In this document: positions 34,056 to 45,812 of the stretch, one piece after another
Position numbering within the stretch: position 1 is the stretch's first letter
How the letters are laid out: each line of letters starts with the position of its first letter
NCBI GenBank assembly: GCA_003864495.1
Contig: ML133456.1
Coordinates: 2,233,255 to 2,297,254, forward strand
Source: Nemopilema nomurai
Lineage: Eukaryota > Cnidaria > Scyphozoa > Rhizostomeae > Rhizostomatidae
Direction of reading: 5' to 3'
Length of the DNA stretch: 64,000 nucleotides
Notes under the pieces: generated by a model
Seen by the model: the letters and a program-made list of their open reading frames with translations, nothing else
What the model was told of the DNA's origin: nothing
Databases searched by the model: none
Made by a program: the position numbers and the translations under genes

Positions 34056-35701
34056 CTATTTAAGTAAGCTCATTCTTAAATTTGTTATAAATGAGTCTGA
34101 AACTTGATGTCTTTTTAACACTACTTCAAACTTCTCAAATTCTTTTTCAATGTCAAATTCATATTTCAATTTTGATCTTCCTTCTTTAGCTTTTTCTTCT
34201 CCTGTTGATTTGCCAGAACTTGGACATGCATTTGAACATTCCACTTGCATTGTAGCATCTGCATTTATAACTGATTTGCTTTCATTATTGTAGTTTTGAA
34301 TAGATGCTTCATGGCACTTATCAACTTGAACAGCATTGTCATGACAGCTCAGTGAAAAACTATTGAACATTGTCTCTACATCACTAGCCACTTCACTATC
34401 TACTTTGTATGCATGTTCTTTTGCAGTCAGATCTCTCTCATAGCTCCTTTCGTTGGCATAATATTCAATTTCTGCATCCATTTTCTCTAATATCTTTAGA
34501 TGATCCAAATACATTTTTAAATCCTGAATCAGTTTAGAATCATTTGAATCTGACAACAGCAGCATTGCACTGAAAAATTTTTAAAAATAATTTTCACCAA
34601 CTTTGAAAAAAGAACTGTCGAGTGAAACTTAGATCCACTACATTCAAATCAATTTTAAGATGAAATTTATCCACCATAAATAGGACAAACAAAGAAAACA
34701 TATTGATCAATGGTTTTGAAGAAAAACCTTTTTAGAAACGTCCTGCACTCTTTTAACCAGGCAAGAACCAGGCGAATGGAAAAAATAGGTGAAAGATAAC
34801 AAAGCTGAAGGCCTGTGGGCTAAGGCTTGAAAATAAAATAAAATAAAATAAGAGATAAAATATAAAAAATAAGAGCTTGGCTTATCTCAGTCACAACAGA
34901 CGGCACAAGGGCTTCAAAGTAGAAGACTTTGGAGGAAAAGAGTAACTGGCAGAAAGTTAGAAATGCAGAAAACGATGCCAAGTGAAGAATTTAATGACTA
35001 TGATAAAGGAAGAAATAATGAGCTATGGAGTCGCAGAAAAAGGTGCAGAAGATCAGAAAGGGTATGAAGCCACTACCACCCAGATTCACAGAAAGGACAG
35101 GGAAGAACTCAACCCATCTGAATGACTCTTGAGGCTACAAAAATTAAATTTTGTACATCCTTGTTATATCCTATAAGAACGAATGCAAGAATTTAACATC
35201 AATGTCATTGATGTTATGGATAGATGTTTCTTATGATTGAAAAAGTAATAATAGGGATATTGGACTAACAACAGGTGTTTGGAAAAACATCAAGAAGTTT
35301 TTAAGAACGAGGGGATTATTATTCGGTCCATCCAGCAAATTTAAATGAATCAAATACCTGAGAACACCTCTCAGTTTTGAGCTCTGCTTATATCTCAAGG
35401 CTGCATCAGAGAAACCACTGTCGAATCCCCTCTGCAATGTACTCTCTTGGCCATCATTCAATCCATCTCTATAGCCAGCCTGAAACATGAAAGTATAATT
35501 GCTTTTTAGATAGAGCGGTGTGTGCAAATGTGATAGCTTTTAAATGTTGCACGTAATCTATCTTAAACCTAATAACGTAGAATCAAAAAAGTTTAAGATT
35601 ACACCCCTTACTTTACAGTGGACACTTTGTAAACGCTGCAAATCTCGTGCTGATAATTCACTGTCAAAATCTTCATCGATCATGAAGTCTTCGTCGTCCA
35701 T
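34056..35701 (-). CDS. YAE1: YAE1, cytosolic Fe-S maturation adaptor (complete, 3 exons)
   Basis: YAE1 with LTO1 bridges the cytosolic iron-sulfur assembly machinery to ABCE1. Exons (minus): 35701-35612, 35479-35358, 34569-34056; phases agree, 241 residues. The deca-GX3 signature is plain: GYRDGLNDGQESTLQRGFDS then GFSDAA, followed by KLRGVLSAMLL, which parallels RLRGTLSALLS of vertebrate YAE1 across the exon 2/3 junction. The acidic leader MDDEDFMIDEDF is also family-like. The C-terminal half is long, hydrophilic and poorly conserved, ending in a helix (EKEFEKFEVVLKRHQ) comparable to the vertebrate C-terminus. Confidence 0.9.
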
Positions 35702-37497
35702 GTTGAATAAGCTTCGATATGCCTTGATTCCCTGTGCCTTGATAATCTCCTTCGCTCCAAAGTTGTGTGTTATTGGGCTTTGATAGAAAATGATATTATG
35801 ATTTTCTGAGCTAATTCAAAGTTTTATTTCAAGTTAGCTTGAGGTAGCGTGAAGTAGCCTGGCATAGCATAGGTACAAAATTAAGCCATACACCGATGCG
35901 GTTTCCATTTGACGTAAATTTAATTATAGAAATTTTAAAAATTTAAAAAGGTTTAACCACCTTATCATTTTTAAGACATGACTGTAGTTGATAGGGTTGA
36001 TGCCACGATTTTCCGCAATCAACGAAGAAAAGAAATGGAAAATACATAAAAGATGACTGGTTTTACCATTTTACAAGCTCAGTGTAGCTACTAAAGTTCC
36101 CAGGAAACTATCTGTCCCCACCTTCACCGCAGTGAGACTTACCAAGCAGCTATAGACGGAGAGCATATGTGCACAGAATGTCCCAAATTATCACACAAAA
36201 TGGTTCGTGCTCTTGACTTAAATGATCACTGTTCAATAAGTTTAGTTGTTTACCCAAGAGAAAGGAACAGCTTTTTTCTTAAGCTAGTGGATGAGTACGT
36301 TATCCAGATCAATGAACTTCAGAGTATCTTTAACAATTTTCAACAAGAGGAGCATGAAATCGTTAGCTCTAAATGGATTTAAACGAATTGCAAACAAAGG
36401 GAATAATTTGATTCACTGTACTAAAACTTTATTCTTCTGTTGCAGCTTCTACTGGGATGGCTTTTAGAATCTTTGGGAACACTGCATAAGTTTGGGTAGA
36501 AACTCAAAATTGATTGGCATCCCCGATTCAATAACTACTTTAGCTTGCTCAACTAATTCAGGCTTTATTCTTTTTCTGTCATTGGTAGTACATTGCTCAA
36601 AGTTCTGCATCAGAGGCATACTGGCCTTGTTAGCAAAATATGCTTCTTTGAAAGGATTTCAAGCTAGTATCACATAAAAGTCCATCCACCCCATTTAAAA
36701 TGAGTGGAACAGTCGAATTTTCAGAGTCTCACAATGTTTATGGAGGTCAGATTTGCGCATCACTCTTTTTGGTGTCTTTTTCTCGGTTCCCAAATATTTT
36801 TGGCAAGACACTTTCCCCTCCGAAGTTTTCCTAAGTATCAATTATCAATTTTTTGAGAATCGACGAATTTTCTCTTCTGAGCGGTAAAGTAATTTGTTAA
36901 TTTTAGTCCAGGAGATGCACTTTCTAGCCATTCTAGATAGCTTAATTTCAAAAGTTTCTTTCACTTCGTCCCCAATCATGTCTGGATCCTCCTATGTCAT
37001 TAAAAACAATTCATATCGCATCCACGTTCCAATTTGGTGGTGCCACCGATTATTTCTTATTTATGCTACTTTACTCAACTGCCCTCTTATGCACCAATGG
37101 CGCAAATTGGTTTTTCTAGAAAGAATGGGTCCCCTTATGGTTGTTTTTTCTGGCCTCTTCAACAGTTGATTATAAACTGAATATAAATAAGCAAATTATG
37201 AATACTCCTTTGTAACTAATGACTACTGTTTTATTCATCATTACTGTATGCTGCAAGCTGATACAGAAGTAGATTGCAAGCATGGAGAAGGTCCTTGAAG
37301 ACTTATATTAGGGGACAGGAGAGTTTTGGAACTCACGAGGGAACGTATATGTATTTTAAGGGGGCAGGGGAGTTTTTGGTTCGGCACAAAGGAGAACTTG
37401 CTGCAATACGTTGCAGGCTCTGTAAAACTGCAAAGTCCGTGTTCTGATTTTTCATGCCAGACATTTAACATTTGAAGATAACACCTATAATTTCACT
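35702..37497. other. Stretch without a supportable gene
   Basis: Several short minus-strand stretches look coding-like (for example a frame near 36,490-36,660 reading FANKASMPLMQNFEQ and one near 36,850-36,980 reading MIGDEVKETFEIKLSRMA), but frames break repeatedly and no family is recognised. They may be a decayed gene or transposon. Confidence 0.4.
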
Positions 37498-37686
37498 TTT
37501 TCTTTGGGCAGCTCCTTAGGTTCGGTAGCTAAAGACTTGCAAAAAAGATCTTCGGCATCATCCTCTTTCTGTGGTATCTTTCTTCGCTTTTCGGCTTGTG
37601 GTATCTTGTTCATGAAAGCATCTTTGGTTGACGGATTGACTTTGGCCCTTGACTTTTGCACAATGTTGGAAAAACCAAAGGTAGGC
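37498..37686 (-). pseudogene. Possible exon with BESS-like motif
   Basis: After an acceptor (ctacgcttag) the minus strand is open for about 62 codons to TAG, ending DDAEDLFCKSLATEPKELPK, which resembles a BESS motif at the C-terminus of MADF-family regulators. Its upstream neighbour is the small inverted-repeat element at 37701-38094. No MADF domain was found, so this may be an isolated relic. Confidence 0.3.
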
Positions 37687-37700
37687 CTAAGCGTAGTAAC

Positions 37701-38094
37701 TACCGTAAATCCTCGAATAAGCCCCCGTTATTCATTTTTGACATTTTTGGGTGGGGGCTTATTCGAAGGGGCGGGGCTTATTCGAGGGGGGGGGGGCTTA
37801 TAAATTTTTCTGAAACATACCAAATAAAAAGACAATTTTTGAAATATTTTTCTTTTCACAATATAAAAAATAACCTAAGTAAAAAGTAACATTTGATTAA
37901 ATTATTATCAAAAACATACATTTTTATGGTAATTCACTAAAATGCCAAAGGCAACCTCAGGAGTCAAAAATCTAAAAATCGAGGGGGGGCTTTTTGAGGG
38001 TGGGGGCTTATTTAAAGTTTGTAATTCTAGGGTGGGGCTTATTCGAGGGGGGGGGGCTTTTTCGAGGGGGGGGGCAATTCGAGGATTTACGGTA
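37701..38094. mobile_element. Small inverted-repeat element (MITE), copy 1
   Basis: Ends taccgtaaatcctcgaat (37701-37718) and its exact reverse complement (38077-38094). The interior is AT-rich with several G-runs in gggggcttattcgag units. It is homologous, in inverse orientation, to 61172-61551. No coding capacity. Confidence 0.9.
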
Positions 38095-39988
38095 ATCATG
38101 TATTCAAACTTTCTAGGCTTGCAAATTCTGCTTTACCTGGTTAGCGCTGGTCATATAGGCATAACAGTGTTGAATAAAAGTGCAATACGTAATAGCGATG
38201 AATAGTATTGATAGTTTAGTAATCAGCACTGATTTAATGTTGCCTTATTATTGATTCACCTTTCTCCTCCAGCTTTCAAATTATTAACTTGTCACATTAT
38301 TAAAAGAGAGAGCCTCGATGTAAGCAGTGTAATTTCTGTGGTTATTAGGTGACAAATTGAAAAGTAAGTAAATCCGCTACCATTTCAGCCCACACTACAG
38401 TCTAATTTGATACTTTAAAAGTAAAGGTAGGACAAGGAGAACTTTCCCTTAGTGTATCCAAATGAAATTATGGTCAGTGGTCAATCATTGGTCAGAAAGT
38501 ATTAGTCATCTGTTTTTTTTCAGCTGTATAATGCGTGAATAACAGGCTGATTTCTGTCATCATATTGACAAAAATTTAATTCACTAAACAGGAAAACTAA
38601 TAATACCAGTTTTCGCATCCTTGAACGGTACGAAATTTAGAAATTTTTCCACTCTTACTGGTATTGAATTGGAGAATTCAGGGCTCTTAATTTGCAACAG
38701 GCACTTCACCATGAACTATCAAGTCCCCTTGGTGGTGATGGGTACATTTTTCATAATCAACCGACGAATATCTATACATCTGCTTGCCAGTACCAAGCTT
38801 TACATAATTTTTAACCTTTTATTCCGTAGATGTAGTTTTATCACTTATTGTTTCCTTCTTCATATCTACGGTTTATCTTGGTTTCATTAATTCTTTCCTC
38901 TGTACTGATTTGCATGCTTATTTGATTTAAGAAACTTTTGCGCAAAAGACTAAAATTTTGGTCCAAAATCTAAAACTTCAGAAATCCTTTCTTACTTCAT
39001 CTTTAGATTTAGACGGAGAAATCTTCAGTACATGTGGCGAAAAAAGCTGGAAAATATTTCCAACGATTTATTTTCTTGAACTATTTTGGGTGGCTTGTAA
39101 AAGCATCCCTAGAATGACGGTGTTGAAAACGTTTCTCACTGTCAACCATGGCTGGCTACTAAACTCTTTTATAATCTTCATATTTTGCCTCCCCCCCACT
39201 TTCAAAGACAAATCGCTGGCCCTGTCCTGCTGCTCTTTGAAGTTTAGAGAAGAGGAGCATAGAAATCTCCATGGATCATCACCATTACACAAATATGACA
39301 CAAATTTGTCACTGATGGTACAACGGGGTATGACGCGTACCCGATGGTACAACTGCCTAATCCTTGTTTGTTTGCTTGTTTGTGTGTTTGTTTGTTTCTC
39401 TTTATTGCTGGACAAGGATGAGAGAAGTTGAAAGTCGCGTTTGCTTCTGCATTTATTACATGTATGGTGCCGCCATGATTGGGCTCCAGTTGGAATATTA
39501 ACATGTGTTTGGTATCTAGGCTTAATTTTCTACGGTGCGAAGTACTTTGGGCAAATCCAGGCATGGTTGGTAAAATGCTTCGACAGAGGCCTTTGACGTC
39601 ACGGGCAATGAGTCACCAACAGTGGCACTGGAAACCCCCCACCACTCCCTTTCCACCCGCAACACCCTTGGCAATCCCAAAACGTGGCACGCTCCCTCGT
39701 GTAGTGCGGTCCGCAATGACACAAGCAGCCTTGTCAGCGGTCTACATGCGCAGCCTTGTTTTGGTTCTGCGCATTTTGGATTGCTCTCCAGACAAAATGT
39801 CAAGATGGCGTAGATATCTATGCTGCGAAGCTAATTTCTTGACAATCTGAATCTCCTTCAATCGCCTTCATTTCGAAAAATTTCTTTACGGATTGCCTTG
39901 AAATCAAAAGCAAAAAATACAAATTGCCGTCATAATATGAAATTGCCCCTTGTTGCTACATTATTTCGAGGATGCTAACCAACATAAG
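38095..39988. other. Intergenic region upstream of CDK12
   Basis: No exon supported; overlapping ORFs on both strands at 38,958-39,850 resemble nothing known. A gtttg microsatellite lies at about 39,364-39,400. The CDK12 promoter is presumably near the right end. Confidence 0.5.
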
Positions 39989-42900
39989 ATGCCTAGTACA
40001 GAAGGCCACCACAAGTCATCAAAGAAAGCCAAGAAGTCCGGGCACAAGAAGAAACACAAGAAGTCTGCCAAATCAACTAAACAGGACAAACAGAAGAATC
40101 TTAATTCGAGCAGTGGTATTAAACAGCTTCAGGTCTACGAAAGTTTATCATCTGGGGAGCTTTCGCCAGGAGAAATTTCAGAAGTTAGCGCTGCGGAAGA
40201 AACTGCCCCACTCGAAACCGGGAGAAATCATTTGGTAGATAGAAAAGCAAGAAAGAAGGACAAGGTAAAGAAGCACAAAGAAGCCAAGGAAGAAACCCAT
40301 TCGAATAAAAGTAAGGATCGTAAAAAGGAAGGCAAGCCGGAGAGGAGAAAGAGCCATGATGTTGCTGGTGACTTTTTCAGCAGTCCGCAATCACCGAATC
40401 ATGATGTACCTCGTGATTCTAAAAAGCTCAAGACTTCAAAGGAAAAGGAGAAAAGTCAATCAAAACCGAAGGTCTATCACTCACCTACCGGGGATTATGG
40501 CGAGCAAAGGTATGACGAAGGGTTTAGAGGGAGTTCACCATACAGAGGAAGATCACCAGCCCCTGGATGGGATCATTCACCATCCCCAGAAGTTTTTCAG
40601 AAAGGAAGTAGAAAAAGGAAATACCCACAGTATCAACAGTATAAAAGTCCGGACAGTCCCAGGCGATCTCCATACAGGGACAGGAATTACCAGCGGTACA
40701 ATAATGCACAAGGAGGATGGTCTCCACACCGTGAATACTCCCCTCATGGATATAGAAGATCTTACTCTCCTTATGGCTACTCACCAACAAAAAATCGTAG
40801 ATCACCATCATATGATAATTACTACCAATCTCGGCGTAGAAATTATTCACCATACCACAAAAGGTCACCGTCACCTCAGAGAGCTTCGCCAAGGTATTCC
40901 CCTTATCGGAGAGGAATAGAATACAGAAGCAGAAGACGATCAGTTTCACCCAAACATGGGGGTGGCAAGCATGAGTCAATAAGAAACTCTTCTCCTCCTC
41001 ACCATGGTAAAGGGCAAAAGCGAAGGAATGAAGGTTCATCACATACCAAAAGAAAACCATCACCCATTAGGAAAACAAGGGAGCCAAGTCATGAAAAGTC
41101 TTATAACAGGGAATTGAAAGGAACTAAAACATCAAAGGATGATGCATTTGGAAAACGGCATGGGGATAAAAGTAAGCCTGTGGAAAAGCATCAGCAGTAT
41201 CATCCAGAAAAAGAAGAATCAAAAAATAATAAAGCAAAGGCAGTTATGCAAAAACTTGCTGCATCTCCAGTCACACCTGTGCAAGATGAATTGGATAGTG
41301 GTAAAGAAAGGAATTCTGTTCCACCTCCACCACCAAAGTCACCTAAGCCACCATCACCACCACCTCCACCTACTGATGTGCCCCCACCACCACCACCTGC
41401 ACCGGCCCCTGCACCTGCACCGCCCCCAATGCCAAGTGAACCCCCACCCCCAGTGTCCACTGCACCATTGCCTCTGCCGCCTGTTATACCTGGATCAGGA
41501 AGCAGCCCAAGTGAATCAGAAGATTCAGCTGGCTCACCTACTTCTGAAGCAGCAAACAAGACACTAGAAAAAACTGATAAAAATAATGCAATTATAAATA
41601 AGGAAAGTACAGCAGATGTCAATGCAAGAAAGGATGTGGACCAAACTGTTATCAAACCCCAGTCTGTGACAGAATGGGGTGAAAGATGTGTTGATGTTTT
41701 TGAGATACTCAGGCAGACAGGCGAAGGAACATTTGGGCAAGTGTATAAAGCAAGAGATAAGCTCACTGGTATGGCACTTTGATATTCCTATCACCATTAC
41801 ACTGCACATTTTATGAGTATTTTGTCTGCAATGAGTATTTTTGCATGATACTGAATCAGGCAAAGCCACCCAGAAGTACACATTGAGCTTTGATTGTAGT
41901 CGTAAATGTTATGAAAATATATGTAGATTATATTTTCTTATATGTGATTTTGTTTTATAGCTTTGCTTGTTTCATCTGGTATTTATCATGCTCTGGTTTG
42001 CTCTATTGAAGTTACCACACATTTCTATAACAAGCAATAATTTGTGTTGAATTGAGGTATTTCAAGCAAGCACTATAATAAGCTGTGACTATTTAATCTT
42101 TTCAGGTGACATGGTAGCTTTGAAAAAAGTAAGGACAGACAAAGAGAAGGAGGGTTTTCCCATCACTGCAGTAAGAGAGATAAAGATTCTAAGACAACTC
42201 AATCACTCCAACATTGTCATTTTGAAGGAGGTTGTAACTGATAAACCAAATGCACTTGATTTTCGAAAAGACAAAGGTAAGTGTCCAGGTTGAATTATAT
42301 GTAACAGGAAAGGCTTTTTTGCTTGTCAGATAATTCCTTTGATCTGCATGGCCTTTATAAGCTTGCAGTCTGTTGCGAAATTGCCAATCTTCAATTTGTA
42401 TGTTTTCCTGTTTTGTAATTGTTTGCTTGCTTTGCTTTTATTTAATGCTGCCTATTTGTTTGGATGTGTCAATACTAGGGAAGAAAGTGTTAATTTTCAT
42501 TTTAATTAGGTGCATTCTACCTTGTCTTTGAATACATGGAGCACGATTTAATGGGACTTCTTGATTCTGGTCTGGTGGCTTTCACAGAAGAGCACATCAA
42601 ATCAATGTTCAGGCAAATAATGGAGGGTTTGAACTACTGTCATAAAAAGAATTTTCTACACAGAGATATAAAGGGTTCCAATATACTTATGAATAACAGG
42701 TAAGGCATTGGAATAGATCAATCCATTGTTGAGGCTTCAAATATTTATAGGCCCTTCAAAATAGAATTATCTTCATGTCAGTCATAGCTAAATTGATATT
42801 CTTATGCTAAATTGGTATTTTACATTTTAAAATCAATAAGGACTTGGTGAAATATTTGTTGTAAAAGTGCTTGAACTAAAGAAGTGGAAATATTCTTTTG

Positions 42901-45812
42901 CTCTTCCTTATGGGAAGCTTTTGTTGAGATTTGGAAATAGGATTGTTCAATAAAGAGGATAGTGGTGGAATTTTGTTATTCTGATTTTTTTTCTAGAGGT
43001 GAAGTTAAACTTGGTGATTTTGGGCTAGCAAGGCTATTTGAAAAGGAAAATGAAGGGTATGTCTTTTTCCTAATTGCAGAATAATTTGTGGATATAATGC
43101 GCATTTTTAAAACCATTCTCTGCTCTTGAAATTTGAAATGACATTTATTGAAACAGAGGAATGACCCGATTGCCTTGGTGAAAAGAACAGTAATATACAC
43201 TCTTGATGTTGGTTTTGTGGACAAAAGTAAAAACCCAGTATTGATTGTAAGGATTTCCCTTTTTTTAAATTTCATCTTCACTGTCTCTCCCATCCAGTCG
43301 CCCATACACAAACCGAGTCATCACCTTGTGGTACAGGCCACCTGAGCTGTTGCTAGGAGAGGAACGATACGATCCTTCAGTTGATGTCTGGAGCTGCGGG
43401 TTCGTATTTTTCCTTTAATAAAAATTTCATTGTATGTTTCTTGTTGTTGGCAATGATTCAGTCCATGATAACATTTTGTCACAAGAATCAGATAGTAATA
43501 GTTAAAAATATGGCAAGATTTTCCATCAACAGTCATTGGTCATATTACCAAAAGATTTCATGTCAGATTTTGTATTCAGATATTTGGCTGCATGTTGGAT
43601 TTGTTAGTTAGTGGAAAAGGATGCCATTGCGCAGTTAGGAACATTTTAAGTGGCTCTTCAAAGTGACAACTATCCTTTATTCGTTTGTGCTCAGTATTTT
43701 TAGATTTCTCATGTAAGAATTGATTCATGGAATTGACAATGAAATACCAAAATTTGTAGGGTTGTGTGTTAGCAGGAGGTTCAACGTAAGATTTTTCGCT
43801 CTGCCTAGACAGAGACACATTTGCTGACAAATTTTGTTTTTTTGCGACAGATGTATCCTTGGGGAACTTTTCCGGAGAAAACCATTGTTTCAAGCAAATC
43901 AGGAAATGCAACAATTAGAATTAATAAGGTATGTTTCTGTCGTTGATAACTGTTGCTTTCAGAGTGATGATGGTAAGTGAAAGGAAGTTTCTCACGCTTT
44001 CAAGTCAGGATTTTAAGCTACTAATGAGATTCAGACTCTCTCAGCTTGATGTACTTAATGTTCTGTTACTGATCAGTCTTTTTTGTGTAGCGTTTAGAAA
44101 GAGTGAGCTATTTGAGACTCATGTTTTTTGGCAGTCATAGCTACCCGCGGCCTTAATTGCCACATGCATCACCACCCATGCAATACTCAGGTATTCTGGG
44201 TGCTATAACCCTTAATTATTTTTATTTCTTTTTGTCCTTCATGTTTTCAATGTTGTTTACTGTGGCAAGTTCAAAACTCAGTGCTTACTTTCCTTTAGCA
44301 AAATTTGCGGGAGTCCAACTCCAGCAATCTGGCCAGATGTCATACATCTACCCTTGTTTCATACTTTTAAACCGAAAAAGCAGTCCAAAAGAAGACTAAG
44401 AGAAGAGTACCACGAGTGAGTAGTTGCCGTTTGCTTTGTAAGCTGTTACCACGAGCTTCATAAGAAGGACACAAATTGTTTAAATATCGCTTAAATTTTA
44501 AATTACAATTTTTAAGTGTTTGATAGTTCTTCTGCGTTGCTGGATTTGATGATGTGCTTGTTCTTGCACGTCTTCTATACCTAAGCTGTTTCTTTATACA
44601 TTAATAATGCTTTTGTTTATGGCTATAAATTTGTGCTCACACCAGAACACTTTCGGTAACAATATGGCTTGTTGTTCGTTAATGAACATGTTTTTGAACG
44701 TAGATTGCCCACATATGCCCTGGATTTACTCGACCTAATGCTAGCAATGGATCCTTCAAAAAGAATAAGTGCCGAAGGTGCATTGCAGCATCCATTCCTG
44801 GCTGATGTAAAACCGGACAAGATCAATATCACGGGGTAAGCAGATCTTTACAGCTACTCAGGATTGAGAATCTCCCTTTCTACTACTGCCTTAAGTTGGA
44901 CCAACAAGTGGTTCTACCACAGAGAAGCCACTGAAGCTGGGTTGGTCTATACGTAACTACATGGGCAGCCATTATGCGATGTCGTCATGGCGTTGCTTAT
45001 GTCTGCTACGCGCTGTGCGTTTTCCCCCCGTTTTAAGCAATCATAGTATCCAAGTCTAATCAATCAATCATAACTAATCAAGTGACTTTTTCTTTAGACT
45101 ACCGCAGTTTCAAGATTGTCACGAAATGTGGTGCAAAGAACGAAAACGTTTGGCAAGGCAAAGCGAGCACAGTCAGAGAACAAGCGAAGCTTCACAACAG
45201 TCGGGGGCCAACAGTCAGGGGTCCTCCCTACCGCCGCCCCCTCCTCTTCCCGCGTTTGTCTCGTCAGAAAAGGAGAGGGTGGCCGCAAACATTCCAGCTG
45301 GCATGGGCTCTGGTTTTATGACTGGGTCCTTTATTGGGTCTACCAAAGCTGCTTTAAGTTATGAGCAGGCCCCCGGGACTATGGTCCCGTCTCAGGACTT
45401 AGGGGTGTCTAGTAATTTCATGCCCCAGGTGAACTTTCAGGCGGGTCCAGTTTATCAGCCGACGGGGGGCTTCATGTCTGCTGCACCAGCCTATTACGCG
45501 GCAAGTGAACCAACGGGGAATAACAGCTTTGGGTCGAGGGTGGATGACCCCCAATCGAACAGCGCTGGTATGTCGAAGCACCATTCAGCGGTCAAGACAA
45601 ACGCGTCTCGGAGATCGTCTACGTCACATTACGAACAATTATCGCCGGCTACTGCTGACACCGAGAGACGGCAGCTGGGAAAGTCATCGAACTATAGTTA
45701 CCAGGCTTTGACGTCACAGAGCAAACTGTCCGAAAAAGACTCGGCTTATAGGGATATTGGAAGTTCAAAGCAATCACACAATTTCGCACACCAAGTCTCA
45801 TCGAAGCGATAG
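39989..45812 (+). CDS. CDK12: CDK12 (RNA polymerase II CTD kinase), complete, 9 exons
   Basis: Cyclin K-dependent kinase that phosphorylates the RNA polymerase II tail and supports elongation and RNA processing. Exons: 39989-41768, 42106-42276, 42510-42699, 42997-43056, 43298-43399, 43851-43928, 44299-44415, 44704-44835, 45098-45812; phases agree, 1,114 residues. First exon: lysine-rich leader, RS-like region with many SPY/RSPS repeats (about 160-370), then a proline-rich tract (about 445-510). Kinase domain about 567-865: [28 protein letters not shown] (C-helix), [42 protein letters not shown]. After it, [20 protein letters not shown] matches the C-terminal helix specific to CDK12/13. The rest is low complexity. 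Start chosen at 39989 ([11 protein letters not shown]), as vertebrate CDK12 also begins with a short polar, basic leader; an in-frame ATG lies 39 bases earlier. Invertebrates usually have one gene for CDK12/13. Confidence 0.96.

Noticed and set aside
38958..39431. 157-codon plus-strand ORF upstream of CDK12
   Set aside because: Ends in a gtttg microsatellite, overlaps a minus-strand ORF of similar length, and resembles no family.
40524..41063. 179-codon ORF on the minus strand
   Set aside because: It is the shadow of the repetitive RS-rich CDK12 first exon, which has clear homology in the plus frame.
41200..41766. 188-codon glycine-rich ORF on the minus strand
   Set aside because: Antisense of the CDK12 proline tract.
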